From: Microbacterium thalassium
GTDB lineage: Bacteria > Actinomycetota > Actinomycetes > Actinomycetales > Microbacteriaceae
Length of the DNA: 64,000 nucleotides
Reading direction: 5' to 3'
NCBI RefSeq assembly: GCF_014208045.1
Contig: NZ_JACHML010000001.1
Span: 3,162,001 to 3,226,000, forward strand
Shown here: positions 56,569-64,000 of the stretch, one piece after another
Layout of the letters: each line of letters begins with the position of its first letter
How positions within the stretch are numbered: position 1 is the stretch's first letter
Translations under genes and position numbers: made by a program
Notes under the pieces: generated by a model
Told to the model about the DNA's origin: nothing
Database searches by the model: none
What the model saw: only the letters and a program-made list of their open reading frames with translations

Positions 56569-57267
56569 TCAGACCACGGCCGGCACCGAGGACCAGCCCG
56601 CCGCGTGCAGGCGCTCGAAGGAGTCGAGCAGGATTTCGAGCGCGAACGCGAACTCGGCATCGGAGTCGCACTCCGCGCCGGCGTGCGGAGCGGTCGTGGC
56701 CATGCGCACGATCCCCGGGTACGCCTCGGCGAATCCGGCGAGCGCCGAGGCGCGCTCGGCCGGATCATCGGGCATCGAGGGAGTGGGAAGCACGTCCCGC
56801 GTGAAGCCCCACATGCGCGTGGACAGGGCGTGCATCGCATGGTGGACGAGGTCGGCCGACAGCCCGCCCGCGAACAGGATCCGCATGAGCCGGTCCATGT
56901 AGGCGAGCACAACGGGACTGGCGAGTGTGCGGGTCTCGATGGCCTCGACCGACCACGGATGCCGCAGCACGACGGCGCGCGACGCGGTCACCTGCGCGCG
57001 CAGCGCGCTCTTCCAGGTGCCGGCGGTGACGGCATCCGGATCGGCGTCCGGGGCGATCATCTCGCCGACGATGTGGTCGACCATCGCGTCGACGAGCTCC
57101 TCGCGGTTCGCGACGTGCTTGTAGAGCGCCATGGGGGTCACGCCGAGGTCGTCCGCGAGCCGGCGCATCGTCGTGCCGTCGAGCCCGACGTCGTCGGCGA
57201 GGGCGACGGCGGCCTCGGCGACGCGCGCGCGGCTCAGCGGTGTGCGGGCGGCATCCGGACTTGACAT
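56569..57267 (-). CDS. TetR-family regulator
   Basis: A 232-residue regulator. The N-terminal HTH is VAEAAVALADDVGLDGTTMRRLADDLGVTPMALYKHVANREELVDAMVDHI, of the TetR/AcrR type that also has the TetR_C-like effector half. It is divergent from the DUF4386 membrane protein gene. Two GTATAC-N3-GTATAC palindromes (57268-57282 and 57302-57318) lie between the starts, one directly touching this ATG, so autoregulation and repression of the neighbour are expected. Confidence 0.9.
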   Translation of the reverse strand: MSSPDAARTPLSRARVAEAAVALADDVGLDGTTMRRLADDLGVTPMALYKHVANREELVDAMVDHIVGEMIAPDADPDAVTAGTWKSALRAQVTASRAVVLRHPWSVEAIETRTLASPVVLAYMDRLMRILFAGGLSADLVHHAMHALSTRMWGFTRDVLPTPSMPDDPAERASALAGFAEAYPGIVRMATTAPHAGAECDSDAEFAFALEILLDSFERLHAAGWSSVPAVV

Positions 57268-57318
57268 GTATACACCGTATACCTAGAGTCGGTTCCTGCA
57301 AGGTATACGCCGTATACC
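57268..57318. promoter_or_regulatory. Paired TetR operators
   Basis: GTATAC-ACC-GTATAC at 57268-57282 and GGTATAC-GCC-GTATACC at 57302-57318. The half-site is the same in both and the palindromes are about 35 bp apart centre to centre. The first abuts the tetR start; the second overlaps likely promoter elements (TATACC/GATACC) of the divergent DUF4386 gene. Confidence 0.8.
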
Positions 57319-57363
57319 GATACCCGATCCTCCCTGAGCCCCACCTGATCAGAACGGAACACC

Positions 57364-58047
57364 ATGACCCGTCTTCGCTCCCTCGCCCTCGTTGCGGGCC
57401 TCCTCTACCTCGTCACACACGTCACGTCGGTCGGCGCGGCGATCGTCTATCGCCTCGGAACCGAGGGCGGCGACGTCGGACTCGTGCAGCTGGGCGTCGC
57501 CCTCGAGGTCGCGCTCGCCCTCGCGTGCGTCGGCAACGGCGTCGTGCTGCTGACGGTGCTGCGTCCCTACGGCCCGGCCGGCGCCGCCGCGTTCGCGGGC
57601 CTGCGCGGCCTCGAGGCCGCGATCATCGGCGCCGGAACGCTCCCGATGATCGCGCTCATCCAGCTGCAGACCGGTGCGATCCCGGCATCGACCGACCCGG
57701 CTCTCGAGCCTGCGCTCTCGTGGCTGCACGAAGCGTCCTTCCTCGTCGGACAGGGCCTGGTCATCGCCGTCAACACGCTCGTGATCGCGTTCATGCTGTG
57801 GCGCTCGCGGCTCGTGTTCCCCGGCATCCCGATCCTCGGCGCCGTCGGCGGCACGCTGGTGCTGCTCAGCGACCTCGGCCAGCTGTTCGGGGTCGTCGAG
57901 CAGTCGGGCGACCTGGCGATGATCCTCGCCGTGCCGATCTTCGGCTTCGAGCTGTGGTTCGCCGGCTACATGCTCTTCGTCGGGTTCCGGCAGGACTCCC
58001 CCGAGCGGATGGTCGAGACCGCGCGCGACACCGCCATCGCGCGCTGA
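57364..58047 (+). CDS. DUF4386 membrane protein
   Basis: A 227-residue protein with six to seven hydrophobic helices. The N-terminal SLALVAGLLYLVTHVTSVGA and central LIQLQTGAIPASTDPALEPALSWLHEASFLVGQ with FPGIPILGAVGG match DUF4386, a family of unknown role that is typically placed next to TetR or other regulators. The ATG follows a weak ACGGAAC site. It is probably a regulated membrane response protein; a transporter role is not supported by any motif. Confidence 0.85.
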   Translation: MTRLRSLALVAGLLYLVTHVTSVGAAIVYRLGTEGGDVGLVQLGVALEVALALACVGNGVVLLTVLRPYGPAGAAAFAGLRGLEAAIIGAGTLPMIALIQLQTGAIPASTDPALEPALSWLHEASFLVGQGLVIAVNTLVIAFMLWRSRLVFPGIPILGAVGGTLVLLSDLGQLFGVVEQSGDLAMILAVPIFGFELWFAGYMLFVGFRQDSPERMVETARDTAIAR

Positions 58048-58174
58048 CGCCCCACAGCGCCACGCGCGACGGCGCCGCTCCGGCCCTTTCCGCCCCCGGC
58101 ATCCCGCGATACGTTGGCCGGGACCGGGGAGGGGCCGGAGCGGACGGCCCGCGCGAGGGAGCGAGGTCCGTGAC

Positions 58175-59623
58175 ATGGTGATCGAGATCGACCCGCTCGC
58201 CGTCCTCCGGGACGGTCTGCCGCAGCTGGACGGCGACCGCAAGCGGATCGTCATCGTCGGGGCCGGCATCGCCGGACTCACCGCGGGGATGATGCTCCAC
58301 GAGGCCGGTCACGACGTCACGCTCCTCGAGGCGCGCAATCGCCTCGGCGGCCGCATCTACACATATCGCGGATTCGCGGGCGGCATGTACGGCGAGTTCG
58401 GGGCGATGCGGTTCCCGCGCGGGCATCGGCTCGCGCAGCACCTCATCACCGAGCGATTCCGGCTCGCGACCAGCCCCTTCCCGATGTACGACGGCAACAC
58501 CTTCATCTTCCTCAACGGCACCCGGGTGCGACGCGGCGACTTCGCTCGCGACAGCTTCGAGTTCGGCCTGCCCGAGCACGAGCGGGGCAAGGAGCCTGCC
58601 GACATCCTGAAGGACGCGATGCAGCCGCTGCTCGAGCTCATCGACGAGCCGGGAGGATGGCAGCGGATCATCGACCGCTACGACGGCTACTCGCTGCTGA
58701 GCTTCCTCGTCGAGCGGGGCGTCAGCAAGCAGGCGCGATCGCTGCTCGGTCCGCTGCTGAACATCGAGGGCCGCTTCCACTTCTCGCTCGTGGAGTGGTT
58801 CGCCCAGTACCACCAGGACGTCTTCGGCGACCTGGTCTACATCGACGCGGGTTCCGACACGCTCGCGGACGCGTTCGCCCCCCAGCTCATGGACCGCACG
58901 CGGCTGGGCGCCGAGGTGCGGAGCGTGTCGCAGGATGCCGACGGCGTGCGCGTGCTGTACCGGGACGGCATCGCCGACCACCACACGGTGTCGGGCGACG
59001 AGTGCATCGTGACGGTTCCGCTGATCCTGCTGCGTCACCTCGATCTCGAAGGCGTCGACGTGCAGAAGCGCGCGGCGATGCGCAACAGCTACTACGGCCG
59101 GGCCCACAAGATCTTCATGCAGTTCAGCCGCCGGTGGTGGGAGGAGGACTACGGGATCACCCACGGACTCACCGTCACCGACCTGCCCATACGCAACGTC
59201 GTCTACACGCCGGCGGGCCAGAACCCCGACATCGACAAGGGCGTGATCATCGCCGCCTACGGCTGGGGGCAGGACAGCATGGCCTACAGCATGCTGTCGG
59301 AGGAGGCGCGCATCTCGGACGCTCTCGAGCACCTCGCGAAGATCCACCCCGAGGCGCGCGACACGTTCGAGTTCGGCGTGTCGCACGACTGGGCGCTCGA
59401 CCCGTACGCGGGTGGGATCGGGCCGCTGTTCCGACCGTTCGAGATGAGCGGGGAAACCTACGACGACCTGGTCCGGCCGGCCGGGCGGATGTGGTTCGCG
59501 AACGACGCGTGCGACCGGCGCGCCCGGCGCTGGATCGAGGGCGCCATCGAGTCCGCGGTCAAGAACGCGTACGCGATCCACACCGGCATGCGCGACGAGA
59601 TCCCCACCGCCGTCCCGCGCTGA
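58175..59623 (+). CDS. FAD-dependent amine/L-amino acid oxidase
   Basis: A 482-residue flavoenzyme with the dinucleotide fold RIVIVGAGIAGLTAGMMLHEAGHDVTLLEARNRLGGRI at about 23-62, the GGMYGEFGAMRFP segment typical of L-amino acid oxidases, and the C-terminal FAD-contacting GRMWFANDACDRRARRWIEGAIESA. It probably deaminates an L-amino acid or amine to the keto acid or aldehyde with H2O2. It has no signal peptide. A GAGG site precedes the ATG. It is not next to the copper amine oxidase and looks like a separate single-gene unit. Confidence 0.85.
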   Translation: MVIEIDPLAVLRDGLPQLDGDRKRIVIVGAGIAGLTAGMMLHEAGHDVTLLEARNRLGGRIYTYRGFAGGMYGEFGAMRFPRGHRLAQHLITERFRLATSPFPMYDGNTFIFLNGTRVRRGDFARDSFEFGLPEHERGKEPADILKDAMQPLLELIDEPGGWQRIIDRYDGYSLLSFLVERGVSKQARSLLGPLLNIEGRFHFSLVEWFAQYHQDVFGDLVYIDAGSDTLADAFAPQLMDRTRLGAEVRSVSQDADGVRVLYRDGIADHHTVSGDECIVTVPLILLRHLDLEGVDVQKRAAMRNSYYGRAHKIFMQFSRRWWEEDYGITHGLTVTDLPIRNVVYTPAGQNPDIDKGVIIAAYGWGQDSMAYSMLSEEARISDALEHLAKIHPEARDTFEFGVSHDWALDPYAGGIGPLFRPFEMSGETYDDLVRPAGRMWFANDACDRRARRWIEGAIESAVKNAYAIHTGMRDEIPTAVPR

Positions 59624-59640
59624 GCAGCGCGCGCGGGGAT

Positions 59641-59681
59641 GCGAGAGGCGCCGCCCCCGCACGGGGGGCGACGCCTCTCGC
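59641..59681. terminator. Bidirectional terminator
   Basis: GCGAGAGGCG ... CGCCTCTCGC, extended inward by CGCCCCC/GGGGGCG with one mismatch, between the convergent flavin oxidase and aldo/keto reductase genes. Confidence 0.8.
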
Positions 59682-59691
59682 TGTCACACGG

Positions 59692-60645
59692 TCACGCCGT
59701 GGCGGGAGCCCACTCCGACACGCGGTCGAGCTCGGCGACCTCGTCCGGGGTGAGGTCGACGCGCGCGCTCGCGAGGAGGTCGGCGACCTGCTCGGTCTTC
59801 GACGCACTCGCGATCGGCGCGGCGACGGTGGGCTGCGCACGCAGCCACGCGAGGGCGGTCGAGGTGATCGAGACGCCGTGCGCGTCGCCGATCCGCTCCA
59901 GGGCGTCGATGATCTGCAGGCCCTGCTCGGTGGCGTACTTCGCCGCACCGCCGGCGCGCGGCGAGCCGTCGCCCGCGGCGTCGGCCGCGCGGTACTTGCC
60001 CGTCAGGAACCCGCTCGCCAGCGCGTAGTACGGCACGGTGCTCATGCCGAACTCCTCGGCGACGGGGAGGATGTTCTGCTCGACCTCGGCGCGGTGCACG
60101 AGGTTGTAGTGCGGCTGCACGGCGACGGGGCGCACGGCTCCGATCTCGTCGGCGATGCGGATCCACTCGCGGATACGGTCGGCGCTGTAGTTCGACACCG
60201 CCGGGTAGCGCACGAGGCCGTCGCGCACGAGGGCGTCGAAGGCGCCGACGGTCTCCTCGAGCGGCACCGTCTCGTCGTCCCAGTGGGCGTAGTAGAGGTC
60301 GATGGCGTCGATGCCCAGGCGGGTCAGCGACGCCTCGGCGGCGGCGCGGACGTTGGCCGCCGACAGCCCGCGGAACTGCGGGTGGGCGCTCACCTTCGTC
60401 GCCACGACGGCGCCTTCGGGGCTCCGGGCGCGCAGCCACTCGCCGATGATCGTCTCGCTCTCGCCGCCCGCGTTCCCCGGGGCCCACGCGCTGTAGGAAT
60501 CGGCGGTGTCGATGAAGTCGCCGCCGCCGGCGACGAACGAGTCGAGGATGCGGAACGACATGTCCCGGTCGGCGGTCCAGCCGAAGACGTTGCCGCCGAG
60601 CGACAGGGGGAGGATGTCGAGGTCACTGGTTCCGATGCGTGTCAT
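59692..60645 (-). CDS. Aldo/keto reductase
   Basis: A 317-residue NADPH-dependent TIM-barrel reductase. The catalytic tetrad is present: Asp and Tyr in FIDTADSYSAW, Lys in VVATKVSAHPQ, and His in IDLYYAHWDDE. Nucleotide-binding segments are PVAVQPHYNLVHR and APIASASKTEQVADLL. It is of the YajO/general stress type and the substrate is unknown. It is divergent from the LLM oxidoreductase; the 134-nt gap contains two small palindromes (about 60680-60693 and 60737-60753). Confidence 0.92.
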   Translation of the reverse strand: MTRIGTSDLDILPLSLGGNVFGWTADRDMSFRILDSFVAGGGDFIDTADSYSAWAPGNAGGESETIIGEWLRARSPEGAVVATKVSAHPQFRGLSAANVRAAAEASLTRLGIDAIDLYYAHWDDETVPLEETVGAFDALVRDGLVRYPAVSNYSADRIREWIRIADEIGAVRPVAVQPHYNLVHRAEVEQNILPVAEEFGMSTVPYYALASGFLTGKYRAADAAGDGSPRAGGAAKYATEQGLQIIDALERIGDAHGVSITSTALAWLRAQPTVAAPIASASKTEQVADLLASARVDLTPDEVAELDRVSEWAPATA

Positions 60646-60763
60646 GTTCGGACAAACACACGGCGACGGGGAACATATTCCCGCCGGACGAGGTGCCGCC
60701 CGGCCTCCCCAGCGCGGGGGCGCGCTCAGCCATGCCCATTCAGCGGAATGGATTCGCGAGGGG

Positions 60764-60769
60764 TAGCGT
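60764..60769 (+). promoter_or_regulatory. -10 box for the LLM oxidoreductase gene
   Basis: TAGCGT, ten bases before the ATG at 60780, giving a leader of only a few bases. No ribosome site is present. Confidence 0.4.
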
Positions 60770-60779
60770 TCGATTCGAC

Positions 60780-61850
60780 ATGAAGCGCTTCGGAACCCTC
60801 TCGTTCGGACACTACGGCCCGCTCGGCGGCGGCCACGAGCTGTCGGCGGCCGACTCGATGCTCCAGGCGATCGATCTCGCCCAGGGCATGGACGAGCTGG
60901 GCGTGAACGGCGTGTACTTCCGCGTGCACCACTTCGCGCGTCAGCAGTCCTCCCCCATGCCGCTGCTCGCGGCGATCGCCGCGCGCACGCAGCGGATCGA
61001 GATGGGCACCGGCGTCATCGACATGCGCTACGAGAACCCGCTGTATCTCGCCGAGGAGGCGGCATCCGTCGATCTCATCTCGGGCGGGCGCCTGGCGCTC
61101 GGCGTGAGCCGCGGGTCACCCGAGTCGGTGGTGCGCGGCTACGAGACGTTCGGCTACACCGGGTCGGAGGATCCGCGCGGCGCCGACATCGCGCGCGAGC
61201 ACTTCGCGCTTCTTCTGCGCGCGGTCGAGGGTGAGGGGCTCGCCGAGCGCGATCCGTACTCGCCGTTCGGCGGCGGGATGGGCCTGCAGCGGATCGAGCC
61301 GTACTCGGAAGGTCTGCGCTCGCGCATCTGGTGGGGCGCGGGCAACCGCGACAGCGCCGAGTGGGCGGGGCGCACCGGCGTGAACCTCATGTCGTCGACG
61401 CTGCTCACCGAGGCCGACGGCACCCCGTTCGACCTGCTCCAGGCGCAGCAGATCGACGCGTTCCGCGCCGCGTACCGCGAGGCCGGTCACGCCGGTGAGC
61501 CGCGCGTGTCGGTGAGCCGGTCGGTCATCCCGATCACGACGGCGCAGGAGCGGATGTACTTCGGCGGACGGCAGGACGGCGACCAGATCGGCGTCATCGA
61601 CGGCATGCGGTCGACGTTCGGCAAGACCTATGCGGCGGAGCCGGACGTCCTCGTCGAGCAGCTGCTGCAGGACGAGGCGATCCAGAGCGCCGACACCCTC
61701 ATGATCACGATTCCGAGCCAGCTCGGCGTCGATTTCAACCTGCGGCTGATGGATTCGTTCGCCCGGTACGTCGCCCCGTCGCTCGGCTGGGAGAGCACGC
61801 TGGCCGACGCACCCGCGCCGGTGTCGGCATCGGACCGTCGTCAGTCCTGA
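60780..61850 (+). CDS. LLM-class flavin-dependent oxidoreductase
   Basis: A 356-residue luciferase-like monooxygenase or F420/FMN-dependent oxidoreductase. It has VYFRVHHFARQQSSPMPLLAAIAARTQRIEMGTGVIDMRYENPLYLAEEAASVDLISGGRLALGVSRGSPE, the usual N-terminal half of the family, and SIWWG-like RIWWGAGNRDSAEWAGRTGVNLM. Whether it uses FMNH2 or F420 cannot be told. The ATG at 60780 was chosen over the far-upstream frame start. The 3' end overlaps the convergent response-regulator gene by 10 bases. Confidence 0.88.
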   Translation: MKRFGTLSFGHYGPLGGGHELSAADSMLQAIDLAQGMDELGVNGVYFRVHHFARQQSSPMPLLAAIAARTQRIEMGTGVIDMRYENPLYLAEEAASVDLISGGRLALGVSRGSPESVVRGYETFGYTGSEDPRGADIAREHFALLLRAVEGEGLAERDPYSPFGGGMGLQRIEPYSEGLRSRIWWGAGNRDSAEWAGRTGVNLMSSTLLTEADGTPFDLLQAQQIDAFRAAYREAGHAGEPRVSVSRSVIPITTAQERMYFGGRQDGDQIGVIDGMRSTFGKTYAAEPDVLVEQLLQDEAIQSADTLMITIPSQLGVDFNLRLMDSFARYVAPSLGWESTLADAPAPVSASDRRQS

Positions 61851-62518
61851 CCACCCGGGACCACGACACCCGCCTCATAGGCCCACACGACGAGCTGCGC
61901 ACGATCGCGCGCGTCGAGCTTGGCCATGATGCGGTTGACGTGCGTCTTCGCGGTGGCCGGCGAAATCCACAGCTCGGCGCCGATCTCGTCGTTCGAACGG
62001 CCCTGCGCGACCAGCGCGAGCACCTCGCGTTCACGCGGGGTCAGCTGATCCAGCAGCGACCGGTCCGCGCGCGTGCGGCCCGGCGGTGGGGCCGCGTCGA
62101 GGTAGCGCGCGATCAGCGACCTGGTCGCAGCGGGCGACAGCAGCGCCTCACCGCTGTGGGCGACGCGCACCGCGCGCACGATCTCGTCGGGCTCGGCGCC
62201 CTTGCCGATGAACCCGCTCGCGCCCGCGCGCAGGGCCTGGACGAGATAGTCGTCCTCTTCGAACGTCGTGAGGATGAGGACGCGGGTGCGTGCGATCGAC
62301 GGATCGTCGCAGATCGCCGTAGTCGCCGCGATGCCGTCCATCACCGGCATGCGGATGTCCATGACGACGACGTCGACGTCCGACGCCCGCACCGCGGCGA
62401 GCGCCTCGGCGCCGTCGGCGACCTCCGCCACGACCTCCACGTCGGGCTGCGCGTCCAGGAGCAGGCGCACTGCCGAGCGGATGAGCGCCTGGTCATCCGC
62501 GATGACGACGCGGATCAC
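61841..62518 (-). CDS. NarL/LuxR-type response regulator
   Basis: A 225-residue two-component regulator. The receiver domain has Asp8/Asp9 and phospho-acceptor Asp54 (VVMDIRMP), with the Thr and Lys positions in LTTFEED and GFIGKG. The C-terminal HTH is LTPREREVLALVAQGRSNDEIGAELWISPATAKTHVNRIMAKL. The GTG at 62518 overlaps the histidine kinase stop as GTGA. The inverted repeat at 63700-63721, between the kinase and the divergent ABC gene, is its likely DNA target. Confidence 0.93.
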   Translation of the reverse strand: MIRVVIADDQALIRSAVRLLLDAQPDVEVVAEVADGAEALAAVRASDVDVVVMDIRMPVMDGIAATTAICDDPSIARTRVLILTTFEEDDYLVQALRAGASGFIGKGAEPDEIVRAVRVAHSGEALLSPAATRSLIARYLDAAPPPGRTRADRSLLDQLTPREREVLALVAQGRSNDEIGAELWISPATAKTHVNRIMAKLDARDRAQLVVWAYEAGVVVPGGQD

Positions 62519-63657
62519 GATCTGCTCCTCTGGAGCGGGAGCGTGACCCGCAGGCGGTAGGCATCGCCCGCGTGTCCGGCCTCGAGCCGTCCGCCGATGT
62601 CCTCGACGCGCTCGCGCATCCCCACCAGTCCGAGGCCGGTCGACACCGTGGACGCGCTGTCGCCGCGGACCGGATTGACCGCGACGATCTCGAGGGAGTC
62701 GTCGGTCGCGGAGACGTCGATGCGGGTCACCCCGGACGCACCGTGCTTGTGGGCGTTGGTCAGCGCCTCCTGAAGGACGGCGTAGACGACGTCGCCCACG
62801 GGCTCGGCCCGGGTCAGCAGGTCGTCCCCGCGCAGCTGCACCGTCAGCCCCGCGTCGCGGAAGCGCTCGATGAGCGACGCGACGTCGTCCAGTCCGGGCC
62901 GGGCGGCGTCGTTGTCGGGCTCCCCCTGGCGGAGCGACGCGAGCAGCTCGCCGATCTCGCCGAGCACCTTGCGGGAGGCGGTGCGGATCGTGACGAGTGC
63001 CTCGCGCGCGACCTCGGGGCGGTCATCCAGTGCGGACGTCGCGACGCCGGCGTTGAGGCTGATGACGGCGATCTGATGCGCGACCGCGTCGTGGAGATCG
63101 CGCGCGACGCGCAGTCGGTCCTCGGCCACCCGGCGGGACGCCTCGGCCTCGCGCGTGCGCTCGGCGCGCTCGGCTCGCGCGGTGATCGCCTCGATGTAGG
63201 CGCGACGCGTGCGGACGGCATCCCCCAGCGCCGCCGCGAAGGCGAGCGTCGCGGTGAGCTGGAACATCGCGAAGAGCGCGAAGTCAGCGTCGGCGATCCA
63301 CACCGGCAGCACCATCGCGGCGCAGGCCGCGAGCGTCGCGATGATCGTGGTCCGACGGGGGCCGGCGATCGCCACCGCGTACGCGGCGAAGGCCGCGGGG
63401 ATCGGCGAGAGCAGTGTCGCGGTGGCGGTGAGCGCCACCACCCAGAAGCACACGACCGTCGCGGCGAGCACGGCGAGGGGGTACCGCCGCCGCGCCAGCA
63501 GGATGAGGGCGGGCAGCAGCACCGCCGCCCACGCCAGCGGGCCGCGCTCGTCTTCCAGCCCGGGCCTGACCATCGCGGTGGCGGCCACGACGAGCACGAT
63601 GACGATGTCCATCGCCCACGCCGGGAAGCGCCGTCGAAGCACAGGAAGTGAGGCCAC
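62515..63657 (-). CDS. Sensor histidine kinase (HisKA_3 type)
   Basis: A 380-residue kinase with about five to six N-terminal helices (11-150) and little extracellular sequence, so the signal is probably sensed in or at the membrane. His189 lies in the dimerisation motif ARDLHDAVAHQIAVI, and the HATPase domain has EALTNAHKHG and STGLGLVGMRERV. The layout is that of cell-envelope stress sensors (DesK/LiaS-like). The GTG at 63657 lies 6 nt after CAAGAT, so it is probably leaderless. The longer frame to 63975 is a shadow of the ABC gene. Confidence 0.92.
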   Translation of the reverse strand: MASLPVLRRRFPAWAMDIVIVLVVAATAMVRPGLEDERGPLAWAAVLLPALILLARRRYPLAVLAATVVCFWVVALTATATLLSPIPAAFAAYAVAIAGPRRTTIIATLAACAAMVLPVWIADADFALFAMFQLTATLAFAAALGDAVRTRRAYIEAITARAERAERTREAEASRRVAEDRLRVARDLHDAVAHQIAVISLNAGVATSALDDRPEVAREALVTIRTASRKVLGEIGELLASLRQGEPDNDAARPGLDDVASLIERFRDAGLTVQLRGDDLLTRAEPVGDVVYAVLQEALTNAHKHGASGVTRIDVSATDDSLEIVAVNPVRGDSASTVSTGLGLVGMRERVEDIGGRLEAGHAGDAYRLRVTLPLQRSRS

Positions 63658-63663
63658 GCGTCC

Positions 63664-63669
63664 ATCTTG
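63664..63669 (-). promoter_or_regulatory. -10 box for leaderless histidine kinase
   Basis: CAAGAT on the minus strand, six bases before the GTG at 63657. Confidence 0.35.
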
Positions 63670-63699
63670 CCGTCCGCGTCCGCGCACGCCGACGTCCGG

Positions 63700-63730
63700 C
63701 CGCGGTATCGGCATACCGCGGTCGCGGTAT
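63700..63730. promoter_or_regulatory. Inverted repeat plus third half-site, candidate response-regulator operator
   Basis: CCGCGGTAT-CGGC-ATACCGCGG is a perfect 9-bp inverted repeat (63700-63721), followed by a further direct half CGCGGTAT (63723-63730). It lies in the 159-nt gap between the kinase and the ABC ATPase gene. Confidence 0.65.
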
Positions 63731-63816
63731 TCCCGAGAGCCACCCGAGGGCGGACGACACGACGGATGCCGATCCGGACGCTGGAACCTGATACCCCTTC
63801 GCAGAAAGAGACATCG

Positions 63817-64000
63817 ATGCAGACACCAGCTCTCGCAGCGCACGACCTGCGCAGAACCTACGGCCGGGGCGCGGCACGGTTCGACGCCCTCCGCGGCGTC
63901 AGCCTGGAGGTCATGCCGGGCGAGTCCGTCGCCATCGTCGGCAAGTCCGGTTCGGGCAAGTCGACGCTCATGCACCTCCTCGCTCTCCTGGACCAGCCGA
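63817..64000 (+). CDS. ABC transporter ATP-binding protein, N-terminal part (MacB/LolD-like)
   Basis: The first 61 codons are inside the window. ALAAHDLRRTYGRGAARFDALRGVSLEVMPGESVAIVG leads to Walker A GKSGSGKS (42-49), then TLMHLLALLDQP. This is the start of a MacB/LolD/FtsE-type ATPase that works with a FtsX-like permease, expected just beyond the window. An AGAAAGAG site precedes the ATG. It is divergent from a two-component system, a common arrangement for antibiotic-peptide export or sensing modules. Confidence 0.88.
   Translation, partial: MQTPALAAHDLRRTYGRGAARFDALRGVSLEVMPGESVAIVGKSGSGKSTLMHLLALLDQP

Overview
The window is a chromosomal segment of a very high-GC actinobacterium. The gene set fits Microbacteriaceae, probably a Microbacterium-like organism (an inference). 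It has a TopA without zinc-finger cysteines, a PASTA-tailed class A PBP, malate:quinone oxidoreductase, a reduced Tad pilus cluster, and many genes whose start codon sits 6-7 nt after a TANNNT -10 box, as expected for leaderless mRNAs. No insertion sequence, prophage, CRISPR array or origin was seen. The DNA looks like ordinary core chromosome with small regulator-target modules.

Layout. 1-8.4 kb: end of an EamA transporter, a small membrane protein, tRNA-Thr, then a minus-strand run topA-tmk-holB-TAP-type lipoprotein peptidase with GTGA overlaps, and a maltokinase-like gene. 8.4-11.6 kb: a compact Tad cluster (TadA ATPase, one double-length F protein, DUF4244 pilin-like protein, two TadE-like proteins). 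12-19.4 kb: acs, ridA, a DUF4177-like gene, a class A PBP with a coupled phosphoesterase, tRNA-Pro and a HAD phosphatase. 19.5-23.1 kb: a FadR-type regulator with an FMN 2-hydroxyacid dehydrogenase and two matching operators, then a DUF1295 protein and tdk. 23.2-30.8 kb: DUF2207 protein, mqo, asd, lysC and, divergently, a ThrE-type exporter. 30.9-40.8 kb: recR-dnaX, a GH65 phosphorylase coupled to a beta-phosphoglucomutase-like HAD protein, ackA-pta and the SRP RNA.

40.8-49.6 kb: a multi-repeat membrane protein (DUF5671-like) with a small partner, then an amine-uptake and oxidation module: APC permease-IclR facing a second APC permease, a copper/TPQ amine oxidase with a 25-residue His-rich tail, and a small His/Met/Cys-containing membrane protein. 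49.6-54.3 kb: moxR-DUF58-transglutaminase, preceded by a possible leaderless upstream ORF. 54.3-58 kb: a secreted thrombospondin-3 repeat protein, tRNA-Ser, and two regulator/target pairs (MerR/DUF4188, TetR/DUF4386), each with clear dyads. 58-64 kb: a flavin amine oxidase, aldo/keto reductase, LLM flavin oxidoreductase, and a two-component system divergent from a MacB-type ABC ATPase with an inverted repeat between them.

The most distinctive observations are the His-tailed copper amine oxidase with its membrane neighbour, the density of leaderless starts (which changes several start calls), the candidate leaderless leader ORF before moxR, the reduced Tad cluster with a frame-odd stretch in TadA, and several perfect operator palindromes that pair naturally with the adjacent regulators.
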